Shown one piece after another: positions 1 to 8,632 of a stretch of 27,462 bases of DNA. The position numbers were made by a program, and so were the translations under genes. The stretch is from Zoopage sp. CT-All (lineage: Eukaryota; Zoopagomycota; Zoopagomycetes; Zoopagales; Zoopagaceae), in the NCBI GenBank assembly GCA_004114245.1, contig QZWS01000091.1, positions 1 through 27,462 of the forward strand. The letters are read 5' to 3'. The stretch's first letter is position 1. Each line of letters starts with the position of its first letter. Under the pieces are notes generated by a model. The model had not been told where the DNA came from. It saw nothing but the letters and a program-made list of their open reading frames with translations, and did no database searches.

Positions 1-23
1 CCACACCCTAAACCACTCCCACC

Positions 24-947
24 ATGCTGATCTTCTATCTAATCGCGTTCATCGTCAATGTCGTCATTTTTGGCGGCTTCATATTCCGCTACCGCCAGAA
101 TCCCTCCGTCAAGGCCTACCTGCACCTGGGCATTGCTGTCCTCGGCCAGGCCATCTCCTCCGGCCTGCTCGCCTTCCTCGGCGACCTCCTCTTTTCCTCC
201 TACATCGTCTCGCTCGTCATCGTCTACGTCTCGGCCATCATTGGCTCTCTCTCGGGCCTCCTCATGATCATGGTCATCCTCGGCCTCATCCGCACCTGGA
301 TCACGAGCATGCGCACCGGCGTGGCCATCCCCCCTGCCAAGCTGGACACGTCCGACAAGGTGCTCCGCTACCTCCGCATCGCATACCCCGTGCTCACCGC
401 CGCCTCCATCCTCTTCTACGTGCTTCTGATCGTATCGCTGGGCTTTGCCGGCTTGCTCGTCCTCATCGTTGGGCTCGCCTTCACCATCACCATGGTCGCG
501 CAGTGCGCCATCCTCGTCTGGATGTATCTCGACCTCCACCGCCAGGGCTCGGGAAACCCCTCGGAGCTGCAGAAGCGCAACCAGCTGCTCAAGCTCGCCG
601 GACTCACTTTCTTTGGCGCCTGGCCCGCGATGCTCGCCGGTGTGGGCACCGGTGTGGGCGCCGGCATTGGCGGCGCCCTCTGCTGGTGGGTGTGGTACGG
701 CATCGCGCTGTGGCCGGGAGCGTTGCTTGCGCTTGATGAGCCGGTGCAGCCCGCCGTCGGTGGAGACAAGTACCCTGCTGCGGCGGCCTATGACCAGCAG
801 CAGTATGCGTATGGCAATGGCCAACCACAGACACAGCAGCCGCCGCAGCAGTTTGCTCAGCCCCCGCAGGCCGCATACCAGCCGCAGTACCAGCAGCAGT
901 ATGGTGGCCAGCCTCAGCAGCAATACGGCGGGTATCCGCAGCAGTAG
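24..947 (+). CDS. Seven-helix membrane protein 7TM-A, Gln/Pro/Tyr-rich tail
   Basis: Intronless, 307 residues, starting at the ATG in an ACC-ATG context. Seven hydrophobic segments are visible at about residues 2-22, 31-53, 57-89, 121-140, 143-169, 189-207 and 212-237. Basic residues cluster in the first loop (RYRQNPSVK), the third loop (WITSMRTG to LRYLR) and the fifth loop (SELQKRNQLLK), so the positive-inside rule predicts N-terminus outside and C-terminus in the cytosol, as in GPCRs. Residues 238-307 form a low-complexity tail rich in Q, P, Y and G. The protein is clearly paralogous to the product at 18970-19713 (shared LLAFLGD, WITSM, SELQKRNQLL, and a CWW-W-G-ALWP end) and more distantly to those at 16202-17083 and 14537-15785. 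No characterised family is recognised. A receptor or membrane-organising role is inference only. Confidence 0.9.
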   Translation: MLIFYLIAFIVNVVIFGGFIFRYRQNPSVKAYLHLGIAVLGQAISSGLLAFLGDLLFSSYIVSLVIVYVSAIIGSLSGLLMIMVILGLIRTWITSMRTGVAIPPAKLDTSDKVLRYLRIAYPVLTAASILFYVLLIVSLGFAGLLVLIVGLAFTITMVAQCAILVWMYLDLHRQGSGNPSELQKRNQLLKLAGLTFFGAWPAMLAGVGTGVGAGIGGALCWWVWYGIALWPGALLALDEPVQPAVGGDKYPAAAAYDQQQYAYGNGQPQTQQPPQQFAQPPQAAYQPQYQQQYGGQPQQQYGGYPQQ

Positions 948-970
948 TGCCGAGCCATGTGTGCCGATTC

Positions 971-987
971 CATATACTATACTATTT
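971..987 (+). promoter_or_regulatory. TATA-like element before RPT3
   Basis: An AT-rich run (catatactatactattt) lies about 120-130 bases before the RPT3 ATG, inside the 156-base gap after the 7TM-A stop. It is the only TATA-like sequence in this otherwise GC-rich gap. Assignment is by position only. Confidence 0.4.
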
Positions 988-1103
988 GTTCCATAACGGT
1001 TCTTGCTATGGGTGGGAGTGGGGACAAAGACGGCGTGAAGTGTTGGCCACCCACAGTGATGACGGCAGCACACAATCCAGCTCGCCAAATCACAGCATCT
1101 GGC

Positions 1104-2366
1104 ATGGAGGACATTGCCATCCTCGCGCCCGCCCAGGTACGCCGCATCTTCTCCTCTGCACGCTGCTGCCATCATCTTGCGCGTCAATAGTCATCCTCGG
1201 CCAGCACTGCCGCCGCCTCGGGCGATCTATACACGCGCCTCAAGCGCATGCAACGCCACCTCGAATTCCTCGCGCTGCAGGAAACCTACGTCAAGGACGA
1301 CCTCTCCAACCTCAAGCGCGAGTTGCTGCGCGCCCAAGAAGAGGTGAAGCGCATCCGATCCGTGCCACTGGTGATTGGCCAGTTCCTCGAAGCCGTTGAT
1401 GCCGGACACGCCATCATTGGAAGCACGGCCGGGTCAAACACGCTGGTGCGGGTGCTCTCCACCCTGGATCGCGAGCTGCTCAAGCCCGGGACATCGGTGG
1501 CGCTGCACCGGCACTCGAGCGCGCTCGTGGATCTGCTCCCGCCCGAAGCCGATTCCACCATTTCCATGCTCGGGAGCACCGAGAAGCCCGACGTCACGTA
1601 TTCGGATGTCGGCGGGCTGGATATGCAGAAGCAGGAGATCCGCGAGGCGGTGGAGCTGCCGCTAACACACTTTGATCTCTATCGCCAAATCGGCATTGAT
1701 CCGCCGCGCGGCGTGCTGCTCTACGGGCCGCCCGGCGGCGGCAAAACTATGCTCGTCAAGGCCGTTGCGCACCACACCACCGCCTCGTTTATCCGAATCA
1801 ACGGCTCCGAGTTTGTGCAAAAGTATCTCGGCGAGGGCCCGCGCATGGTGCGCGATGTCTTCCGCATGGCGCGCGAGAACACCCCGTGCATCGTCTTCAT
1901 CGACGAAATCGACGCGATCGCAACCAAGCGGTTTGATGCCCAGACCGGCGCGGATCGCGAGGTGCAGCGCATTCTCCTCGAGCTGCTCAACCAGATGGAC
2001 GGGTTTGACCAGACGCAGAACATCAAGGTGATTATGGCCACGAACCGCGCGGACACGCTGGACCCGGCATTACTGCGTCCCGGTCGTCTCGATCGCAAGA
2101 TTGAGTTCCCCACGCCGGATCGGCGACAGAAGCGCCTCATCTTTGCCACCATCACGGCCAAGATGAATTTATCCGAGGAGGTGGACCTGGAGGACTTTGT
2201 CAGCCGGCCGGACAGGCTGACGGGCGCCGAGATTGCGGCCATCTGCCAGGAGGCCGGCATGCAAGCGGTGCGAAAGAACCGGTATGTGATTCTCAGCAAG
2301 GACATTGAAAAGGGCTACCAGAGCCACTCGAAGAAGACCGACTCGGACTTTGAGTTTTACAAGTAG
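1104..2366 (+). CDS. RPT3: 26S proteasome regulatory particle ATPase subunit Rpt3 (PSMC4)
   Basis: Two exons, 1104-1136 and 1191-2366, joined by a 54-nt intron (GTACGC...AATAG, phase 0), give 402 residues, close to the usual 410-430. Rpt3 is one of six AAA+ ATPases of the 19S base; it unfolds ubiquitinated substrates and opens the 20S gate. Visible features are an N-terminal coiled coil ([15 protein letters not shown] onward), the OB-domain region, Walker A GPPGGGKT, Walker [11 protein letters not shown], the subfamily block [17 protein letters not shown], sensor segment [20 protein letters not shown] with arginine finger, and the C-terminal HbYX motif (FYK) that docks into the 20S ring. The Walker A variable position is Gly. 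The first exon supplies only 11 residues ([11 protein letters not shown]). The short gap to the next gene (113 bases) is typical of this window. Confidence 0.97.
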
Positions 2367-2437
2367 TGCAGCGTGTTGTTGTCGCCAGACATGCAGCTAT
2401 TCCTGGGCTAAATCCCCGATTAGGTGCCTGGCACCAA

Positions 2438-2450
2438 GATATATTAACCG
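2438..2450 (+). promoter_or_regulatory. TATA-like box upstream of the 2480 gene
   Basis: AGATATATTAACC lies about 35-40 bases before the ATG at 2480 and just 72 bases after the RPT3 stop. It is closer to the start codon than the other TATA-like boxes in this window, so the true start could be a later ATG or the 5' UTR is very short. Confidence 0.45.
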
Positions 2451-2479
2451 CCCGCCACTTCGCCGCCAGCACCCCCCAG

Positions 2480-4169
2480 ATGTCGTCCAAGGTCGAGGCC
2501 GAGTTCAAGGACATCTTTAATTGTAGGATAATCGATTCGTCCGTCGAGCGCGCAAAGCCGGCAGTGCATGTCGGCGTCCTGCAGGCACTCGACACCATCC
2601 GCGACGAGCTGGTATCTGCTCCATGTGCCTGCCATTCCGTCCTGTAATGCCGGGTTAGATGCAGCTGCTGCCTGAAAATGCCCGCAGCATTGTGACATCG
2701 CTGATCGACGGCGACGACGACAATGACGACGGTGAGAAGGACAAGGAATCGACAGTCGCCGATGCGACATCCCGCAGCGTCGTCCTCGCCAAGAAGCAGC
2801 ATCATGGCCATCTCCAAATATTCGATCCCATCCGGCGTAAAATTGAGGAAATTCTGGCCAGTCTCACCGCTGCTGTGAAGCAGGTCGTCGAGTCTGCGAC
2901 GAGCAATCTAGGCGATATGGTCACCGATGCGATGATTGTCGCGGTGAAGGCTGCGTTGAGGCGCTGGGACGAGCATCATCAGAAGCGCATTGCGCGTGGG
3001 TCGGACACCAGTAGCAGCCCGAGCAGCAGCGACGAGGAGCCGGAAAAGGCGGCGCAGGACATTGAGGTTGTTGCAGTGGTCGCTCCCGAGTCAACATCGA
3101 GGGAGATTCCAGCCACGCCGTCTGCCGCCGATGCGCCCAGCGAGTCTGGATTGTGGCATAAGACCCTGGAATCGACGTCGAAAATGGTGGGACAAACAGC
3201 GTCAGGGCTTCTCGCTGCGCTATCCGAAGGCGAGCCCACGGGTGATGACCTCGATCGTGTTTTGGGTCTGCCCTCGGCTCAAGATGAGAGTCATCCGAGC
3301 ACTGCAACCGCTGTGGAATCCGAGCTTGGTATGTGCCTGCCCCATGCTGTCCTTCTGACTTGGTCGCAGTTGTCCAAGCAGTGCTGGTTCAAGGCGTCGT
3401 CCCCAGCGATGCGCTCCCATTCGTAGTCAAGAAGCACGGGATATATTGCCGTTTTCGATCGTATGTATGTTGTCGACGTGCGCTGACCGAGGATGGCACC
3501 AATCCCCGAGAACTAGTGCTGGTGATCACCCCCCGATTAGTCCCGGACGGCAACGACGCAGATGTGGAGGACAATATCATTCCGAAGCCTGTCCGCAAGT
3601 CAGCATCGCAGCGTTCTGGCGGGGACGACCTGGACGATAAGATGGACAAGCTCCGTGATAGAATCGGGGCCAAAGCCGACAGTGCCGCAGAGAAACTGGA
3701 TATATTTAAGGGCGATGCTGACAAACAGCTGGTCAAGTTCATCGATCGGCTGGATGTTGTCGAGTGGGCCTCGCGTCAAGCCTGTCGCATTATCAAGCGA
3801 ACAATGGTATTCGTCACGCTCGAGGTGCAGCGCTTCATGGTTGTCGTATCAGCAGGCCTCGCGAACTTGATCTCAAGCAATCTGATCAAGCTTATGAATC
3901 GTGTCATGGATGAGGCGCGAAAGGCCGGTGGAATGTTTGGTCGGCTGGTCGGAACCCTTCAGGAATCGCGCAAGATTGGCGTGTTCAAGATGATAGCGAC
4001 GAGCTTTGAGGAGAAGGCGTCGCAGCTGGTTCATCTTGCGATGACTAGGCTGCAGGTAATGGTGCTGGCGCTGACGGAGGACAAGCTGAGGCTGACTTTT
4101 GACAAGCTGCCAGGAGTGAAGGTGACCTCGGAGCAGTTCAAGACAATAGTTGGTGATGTATCAGTGTAG
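2480..4169 (+). CDS. Unrecognised helical protein, about 533 aa
   Basis: Three exons are inferred: 2480-2611, 2659-3328 and 3370-4169. The introns are 47 nt (GTATCT...GTTAG, phase 0) and 41 nt (GTATGT...GCAG, phase 1); the joined length is exactly 534 codons. I do not recognise the product. It begins MSSKVEAEFKDIFN. An acidic patch follows (DGDDDNDDGEKDKE), then a helical segment (RRKIEEILASLTAAVKQVVE), a Ser/Glu-rich disordered linker, and a C-terminal part of long amphipathic helices (KMDKLRDRIGAKADSAAEKL; FEEKASQLVHLAMTRL). One hydrophobic stretch (MVFVTLEVQRFMVVVSAGLANLI is in this part, roughly 3800-3870) could touch a membrane. No signal peptide or catalytic motif is visible. It converges on the minus-strand gene ending at 4346 with 176 bases between. 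Confidence 0.75.
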
Positions 4170-4345
4170 GGCAAGTGCTGTAGTAAAGCTAATATGTATT
4201 GAGATTGGTCAAAAACATGGCTGCGGCCGACTCTAGCAGTGTCCAGCACTGCGAATCAAGGCCCTGCAGTCATGCAGCTGGTCCAGTCACACACGGCGTT
4301 GTTTTTGGTGGTTTACTTGCTCATGGAAGTTGTAGGGTGGCGTAG

Positions 4346-6415
4346 CTAATTGTGCTCCGAATCGGTGATGGCGATAGTAGAGCGGCGCAGGAGTGATGAC
4401 GACGCCGACGTATCGGTGGCGGGTGGCGGCATCGGTGCCACGTCAGTGGTGTTGCCAGAAGCCAGTGTTTCCTGCTGGGGGTCTGCACTACCCGCACCAC
4501 TTGTCTGGGAATCCATTGGTACTGACGAATTTACGCTCGCACCAGTAAAATCAGGCTGTGCTGCATCAGTAGGCCGATCCTGCTGAGGGGCATCCATGGG
4601 CAGCATATCAGCCGGCTGGTCGTTTGGCTGTGGCTGGCCACTGATTGATTGCGGCATAAGCGGGCTCATCCACTTGCCGCTGCGCGAGTTCCAGCGGCTA
4701 GCGCTAGGGTACTCGGCAGGACACCACTCACCATCATCGGGCATCTTCATCCAGTCACGAGACATGCGACGGTCGGTGTTGCTGCTGCGGCCCATGGCAT
4801 ATTTTGGTTGCGACGGGGACCACTTTCCCTGGCGCTCTTGCCCCCAAGACTTGGGCTGGCTCGGCTTGGGGGTCCAGTTGACCTTGTCGTCAGGCGACGA
4901 ATAGGTATCATCGCCTGCCATCTGTCCAGCACTAGGACGCGGTGCGCCATCCCCTTCGGACCAGTATGCTCCCTGCCCAGGCGAGGTGGACCAAGCAGTG
5001 ACGGCAGCGGACATGGGATTGGACTGACGGCGGAGGAGGCGACTGTTGCGGAAAAGGCGATTGTTACCGAAGGGAGAGCTATTACCGAAGGGAGAGCTAT
5101 TGCCAAAGGGAGAGTTGTTGCCGAAGGGAGCGTTATTGCCGAAGGGAGAGTTATTGCCGGGAAACGGCAGAGGAAGGCGACTCTGGCCGCTGATATTGGC
5201 CTGACCGCCGTTCTTGGCCTGACCACCGTTCTGGGCTTGACCAAGTCCTTGCCCACGGAGTTGTCGCTGGCCGTTGATCTTGGCCTGACCGCCGTTCTTG
5301 GCCTGGCCGAGTCCTTGCCCACGGAGTTGTCGCTGGCCGTTAATCTTGACCTGACCGCCGTTCTTGGCCTGACCGCCGCTCTGGGCCTGGCCAAGTCCTT
5401 GCCCACGGAGTTGCCGCTGGCCACTGTTCCTGCCCTGACCAGGTCCTTGCCCGCGGAACTGCCGCTTGCCGCGGGCCTGGCGAAACACAGCGATGCCATC
5501 ATCGTTCGAATCATCCATGGTCAGCATTGTGTCCGCGGCGACTGTCGTCCCGTTTGCAGCCGCTTCGTTTACAGCATCCGCGTTGATCTTTGCGAGTGCT
5601 GCGGCGGCCCTCTGGTTCTGCTTCAAGGCGGCGCGGTTGGTGAAGTTCTGGGTGCCATCGGCAAGCACCTTGCTCATGTCTGCGGCCAGTGCGCGGTTGA
5701 GCTGTGCCGTGGCCTGGGCATCGCCGCCCTGGGCCTGCATGGCGGCCAAGTCGGCGTCGGGGTTGTTGGAGACGAGCACGTCGAAGCACGAGGCGTACGT
5801 CTCGTTGAAGGACCACTTCCAGCGAAAGGTGAACATGCCCGTCTGCTGCGGCATCTGCACACTCCCGCCGCACAGCCCAAACTTCTCGTCGCCACTGGGA
5901 TCGCACGCATTGTCGCCAAACTTGGTGCGAGTCACCACGCGGCGGTCGAATTCCGCGGCGGATGGATCGGTGGCGAGATTGGGCCCGAGCATCTGCACCT
6001 CGACGTCGGTGTTGGGCAGCTTCTTGACGAGGCCCTTGAAGACTTCCACGGTGCCGTTGAGGTGACGGTTCGCCTGCCACTGGATATTGATCATGGCGCC
6101 GGGCGCGGCCACCGTCATGGGGAACTGGGCGGAGTAGGCGGCGGAGATGGGGGCGGCGCGGGGCTGGGTGAAGGGGTCGCAGGCGACGTTGGAGCGGCCG
6201 GGGCGGAAGGCGAAGAGGATGTCGTTGGCGGGGTCAAGGGCGGCGATGTTGCGCGGGAAGCCGCGGCAGGTGGATGTGTCTGGGGTGGTGGGGGAAACGG
6301 CGTCGGTGCAGACGAGGAAGGAGTGGGGCGAGACGAGGGCGGGGGCGAAGGAGAGCTGGATAGTGAGGAGAACGGCGGTCCAGCGTGCACCCACGGAGAA
6401 GACAGCAAAGGTCAT
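4346..6415 (-). CDS. Secreted protein with LPMO-like N-terminal domain and repeat-rich tail
   Basis: One open frame of 689 residues from the ATG at 6415. A start 53 codons upstream is possible but would bury the signal sequence. Residues 1-26 or 1-30 are a signal peptide. The following domain begins at HSFLVCTD (His31) and has paired cysteines, an internal His at WQANRHLNG (His118), and a closing strand FTFRWKWSFNETYASCFDV (195-213). This pattern resembles fungal copper-dependent polysaccharide monooxygenase-like secreted domains, where an N-terminal His and a second His bind copper. This is inference: Pro30 before His31 is an unusual cleavage site, so the His may not be N-terminal. The C-terminal half is low complexity: Gly/Gln repeats, GNNSPF hexapeptides, then a Trp-dotted Pro/Ser region. 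A wall-associated or polysaccharide-binding role fits the layout. Confidence 0.82.
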   Translation of the reverse strand: MTFAVFSVGARWTAVLLTIQLSFAPALVSPHSFLVCTDAVSPTTPDTSTCRGFPRNIAALDPANDILFAFRPGRSNVACDPFTQPRAAPISAAYSAQFPMTVAAPGAMINIQWQANRHLNGTVEVFKGLVKKLPNTDVEVQMLGPNLATDPSAAEFDRRVVTRTKFGDNACDPSGDEKFGLCGGSVQMPQQTGMFTFRWKWSFNETYASCFDVLVSNNPDADLAAMQAQGGDAQATAQLNRALAADMSKVLADGTQNFTNRAALKQNQRAAAALAKINADAVNEAAANGTTVAADTMLTMDDSNDDGIAVFRQARGKRQFRGQGPGQGRNSGQRQLRGQGLGQAQSGGQAKNGGQVKINGQRQLRGQGLGQAKNGGQAKINGQRQLRGQGLGQAQNGGQAKNGGQANISGQSRLPLPFPGNNSPFGNNAPFGNNSPFGNSSPFGNSSPFGNNRLFRNSRLLRRQSNPMSAAVTAWSTSPGQGAYWSEGDGAPRPSAGQMAGDDTYSSPDDKVNWTPKPSQPKSWGQERQGKWSPSQPKYAMGRSSNTDRRMSRDWMKMPDDGEWCPAEYPSASRWNSRSGKWMSPLMPQSISGQPQPNDQPADMLPMDAPQQDRPTDAAQPDFTGASVNSSVPMDSQTSGAGSADPQQETLASGNTTDVAPMPPPATDTSASSSLLRRSTIAITDSEHN
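5045..5165 (-). repeat. 18-nt tandem repeats coding GNNSPF-type hexapeptides
   Basis: The coding strand repeats a unit for Gly-Asn-(Asn/Ser)-(Ser/Ala)-Pro-Phe at least five times in a row, ending in a degenerate GNNRLF copy. On the plus strand it shows as recurrent blocks such as ccgaagggagagctattg. It lies inside the secreted protein gene and keeps the reading frame. Confidence 0.85.
5190..5470 (-). repeat. 66/84-nt tandem repeats coding Gly/Gln-rich units
   Basis: Three near-identical copies of a unit beginning NGQRQLRGQGLGQA are followed by one or two (Q/K)NGGQAK modules, giving 28-, 22- and 28-residue periods. A fourth, degenerate copy (RGQGPGQGRNSGQRQL) lies at the N-terminal side. High DNA identity between copies points to recent unequal exchange. 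Copy number may vary between strains. Confidence 0.85.
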
Positions 6416-6815
6416 GGTGCGAAGGATGATGGGCGAAGGAGGTGCGTGAGGGCGATGCGGGGAAGGAGGGCGCGGGGTCGCGAGGAGGAGGGGCGGATGG
6501 AAGGAGGAGGGAAGAAAAGAGCCGCCCCAATGCGGAACGAGCCGAGATCCATTGGCCCGCCGAGCCAAATGCATCTCAATGCCACGGGGTCCGCGTAGCA
6601 GCGCTCAGTCGATGCCCTGCCGCGCCGTGGGCATCGATTCCCAGGATTCCTCGGCTGCAAGCTGCCGCCCCATCAGAAGGGCTTTCTCTATTCTGGCGTG
6701 CAGGCACTCTTATATCCGTCGTCCAATGCTGATGCCGAGGCGTCGACGCGTCGACGCGCCAACGCGGCAACGTTGCCTGTGTCCATGGGCGGCGGAGAAC
6801 TCTCCCACACGACGC
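6416..6815. promoter_or_regulatory. Divergent promoter region, 400 bp
   Basis: This gap separates the secreted protein gene (minus) from the mitochondrial kinase gene (plus). It holds a TATA-like TTATAT at 6710-6715, about 100 bases before the kinase ATG. An 18-nt perfect palindrome at 6740-6757 contains ACGCGT. No TATA-like element is visible on the minus-strand side, which is a polypyrimidine-type leader read toward 6415. No RNA gene seen. Confidence 0.55.
6740..6757. promoter_or_regulatory. 18-nt perfect palindrome with ACGCGT core
   Basis: gcgtcgacgcgtcgacgc reads the same on both strands. It contains ACGCGT, the core of the fungal MCB element bound by MBF/APSES factors, plus two GTCGAC half-blocks. 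It sits between the TATA-like box and the ATG of the kinase gene. Function is inferred from sequence only. Confidence 0.4.
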
Positions 6816-8045
6816 ATGCTTCGCTTCCGCGGCATTGCGGGCTCCGCCGACGCCGTCCGCCACGTCTGTCCACTCGCTCCCCGCCCCCGCCCCGCTCACC
6901 TTTGCTCGTAGTACGCTGTGCGCGAAATCCAGCCAGTGACGCTGCGGACGCTGTTGCTCACGCCAACCCCGAACTCGCCCGCCGCGCTTCTCGCCTCGGC
7001 CCGCTATGCGCATTCCGAGCTCCCGACCCGCCTCGCCCGCCGCATCCAGGCCTTCCGCCACCTCCCGTTCATCGTCGGCACAAACCCATACATAAAGAGC
7101 GTGCACGACGACTACATCGAGTCGTTCAACGCCATCATTGCGTTCAGCGAGATTGCATCCGTGGAGCAGGATGAACGCTTCACCCGGGTGCTGGTCGAGC
7201 TGACCGAGCGACACAAGGATACCGTGCCCAAGCTTGCCCGCGGATTCCTCGAGTCGCGCGGATATGTGGCCCCCGGGATGGTGGCGCGGTTCCTAGACGA
7301 GCTGATTCACTCGCGCATCGGGGTGCGCTTGATTGCCGAGCACCACGTCGCGCTGCACGGCGTCTCTAGGGCCTGCAGCGACGGTGATTTCGCCGCCTCG
7401 AATTACATTGGGCTGGTGCACACGCGTCTGCGCCCAGCAGCACTGCTCCGCGATGTGGTCGAGTACGTCCGCGACATCTGCGAGGTTAATTATGGCCGCG
7501 CACCGCGCGCCATCTTCACCGGCCAGGTCGACACCATCCTTGCATATGTGCCCGTGCATTTGGAGTACATCGCCTGCGAGCTGCTGAAGAACGCATACCG
7601 CGCCACCGTTGAGCATGCCATGCGACAGAACTCTGTGGCTGACGACGAACTGCCGCCGGTGGAGATCACCGTGAGCAAGGGCTCGGAGCAGGTCGGGATC
7701 CGGATTCGGGACCGCGGCGGCGGCATTCGTCCCGAGGACGTCGACTCGGTCTTCGACTACTCCTACACCACTGTCAGCGACGACCCGTCCAGTCCGTCCT
7801 CCTCGCTCAGCAACGACTTGGCCGCGGGCGGTGCTGGCGGCGGCATATTCTCGACGCAAACACGCATGGCTGTGCAGGCAGGCAGCGGCGGGCCCATGGC
7901 CGGACTCGGCTACGGCCTGCCCATGGCCCAGATCTACGCGCAGTATTTCGGCGGCCGACTGGAGCTGGTCAGCATCGACGGCCTAGGCTGCGACGTGTTT
8001 CTGCGCGTGCCAAACATTAACCAGGAAACGGATAAGGAGATTTAG
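6816..8045 (+). CDS. Mitochondrial 2-oxoacid dehydrogenase kinase (PDK/BCKDK family)
   Basis: Two exons, 6816-6863 and 6912-8045, with a 48-nt intron (GTCTGT...GTAG, phase 0), give 393 residues. The family phosphorylates and switches off the pyruvate or branched-chain 2-oxoacid dehydrogenase complex in the mitochondrial matrix. The Arg-containing N-terminus MLRFRGIAGSADAVRH fits a targeting peptide. Family marks are PVTLRTLL, the block LPFIVGTNPYIKSVHDDY, the regulatory-domain segment LIAEHHVALHG, N box ELLKNAYRATVE, G1 box RDRGGGIRPEDVD, and G2 box AGLGYGLPMAQIYAQYFGG. The end GCDVFLRVPNI is closer in style to branched-chain kinases, but I would not decide between the two from sequence alone. 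An in-frame ATG at 6726 exists; it lies only about 10 bases after the TATA-like box, so 6816 is preferred. A Gly/Ser-rich ATP-lid insertion lies near 7785-7850. Confidence 0.92.
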
Positions 8046-8248
8046 CTCCGCTGCGGACTCTGTACCCAAAATCACATGCTTCTGTTGCGGCAAGGTTTGC
8101 AGCTCCTAGCTACAAATCCATGCGCACACTCCGTTGATGCAGGCAGATCCTTCTGGCCACGTGCCGACTGCGCTCTGCAGCAGCCGAGACAGAACATGCC
8201 GCCGATGATACATTAGTTGTGTGTCCCCTCGCTTGTATTCCATGTTCG

Positions 8249-8258
8249 TATATAAATA
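8249..8258 (+). promoter_or_regulatory. Strong TATA box without an evident gene
   Basis: TATATAAATA matches a eukaryotic TATA consensus perfectly but is 380 bases before the next confirmed ATG. It lies about 55 bases before a CACC-ATG mini-frame of 15 codons at 8312. It could drive a short transcript, a non-coding RNA or a long leader for the 8633 gene. Orientation is uncertain because the sequence is nearly symmetric. Confidence 0.35.
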
Positions 8259-8534
8259 TTCTTGTAGTGGCTCAAGCCGAATGCTGAGTTTACTCCACTT
8301 AAGCACGTCACCATGCTCGTAGCTGAAGCTGCTTTGTCTCTACGACTAGGCATTTCGTAAAATATCGTCTCGTTAAGCATGATATTGTTGCGGTGTAAGA
8401 AGACAATAATATTTCAGCATGTCATAGAGCACCCAATGACGTGGTATTGCCTGTTCGATGCATATAGTGCTAAATGCCACATCCCCGTGGTCGAGGCACG
8501 CGGAACACAAGCCGATTTTGGGTCGCAAGATGCA

Positions 8535-8541
8535 TATAAAA
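8535..8541 (+). promoter_or_regulatory. TATA box for the 8633 gene
   Basis: TATAAAA lies 98 bases before the ATG at 8633, followed by a pyrimidine-rich leader (ccgccctccggctctcccct). This matches the spacing seen at other genes in the window. Confidence 0.65.
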
Positions 8542-8632
8542 ATGTCGCTACGCGTCCCCCCGCCGCCCTCCGGCTCTCCCCTCTCCAACTCTCGCTGCAC
8601 TCTGCATCTACATCTTGCACCTATCGACCACT

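Larger units (their letters stand above)
8046..8632. other. Intergenic stretch, 587 bp, with orphan TATA box
   Basis: No convincing gene. It contains the kinase 3' flank, a strong TATA-type sequence at 8249-8258 (TATATAAATA), a CACC-ATG at 8312 that opens only 15 codons (MLVAEAALSLRLGIS), and the TATAAAA box of the next gene at 8535-8541. Confidence 0.6.

Noticed and set aside
39-1187. Minus-strand frame of 382 codons opposite 7TM-A
   Set aside because: Low-complexity Asp/Glu/Arg/Leu shadow of a membrane protein gene. It also runs across the RPT3 first exon, which is supported by family homology on the plus strand.
3459-3489. Possible 31-nt intron (GTATGT...CCGAG) in the 2480 gene
   Set aside because: It is shorter than any supported intron here and would break an otherwise continuous frame to the stop at 4169.
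5500-5515. GTTCGAATC sequence resembling a tRNA T-loop
   Set aside because: It lies inside coding sequence of the secreted protein and no acceptor stem, D-arm or anticodon arm can be formed around it.
6415-6574. 53-residue N-terminal extension of the secreted protein
   Set aside because: It is a Pro/Arg/Ser-rich leader-like run that would move the signal peptide inside the protein.
4649-6598. Plus-strand frame of 649 codons opposite the secreted protein gene
   Set aside because: It mirrors the GC-rich, repeat-bearing minus-strand gene codon for codon. The minus strand has the signal peptide, Cys pattern and in-frame repeats, while the plus translation is Leu/Gly/Arg-rich shadow sequence.
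6726-6815. Upstream in-frame ATG for the mitochondrial kinase
   Set aside because: It begins only about 10 bases after the TATA-like box, leaving no room for a normal transcript leader; ATG 6816 already gives a targeting-type N-terminus.
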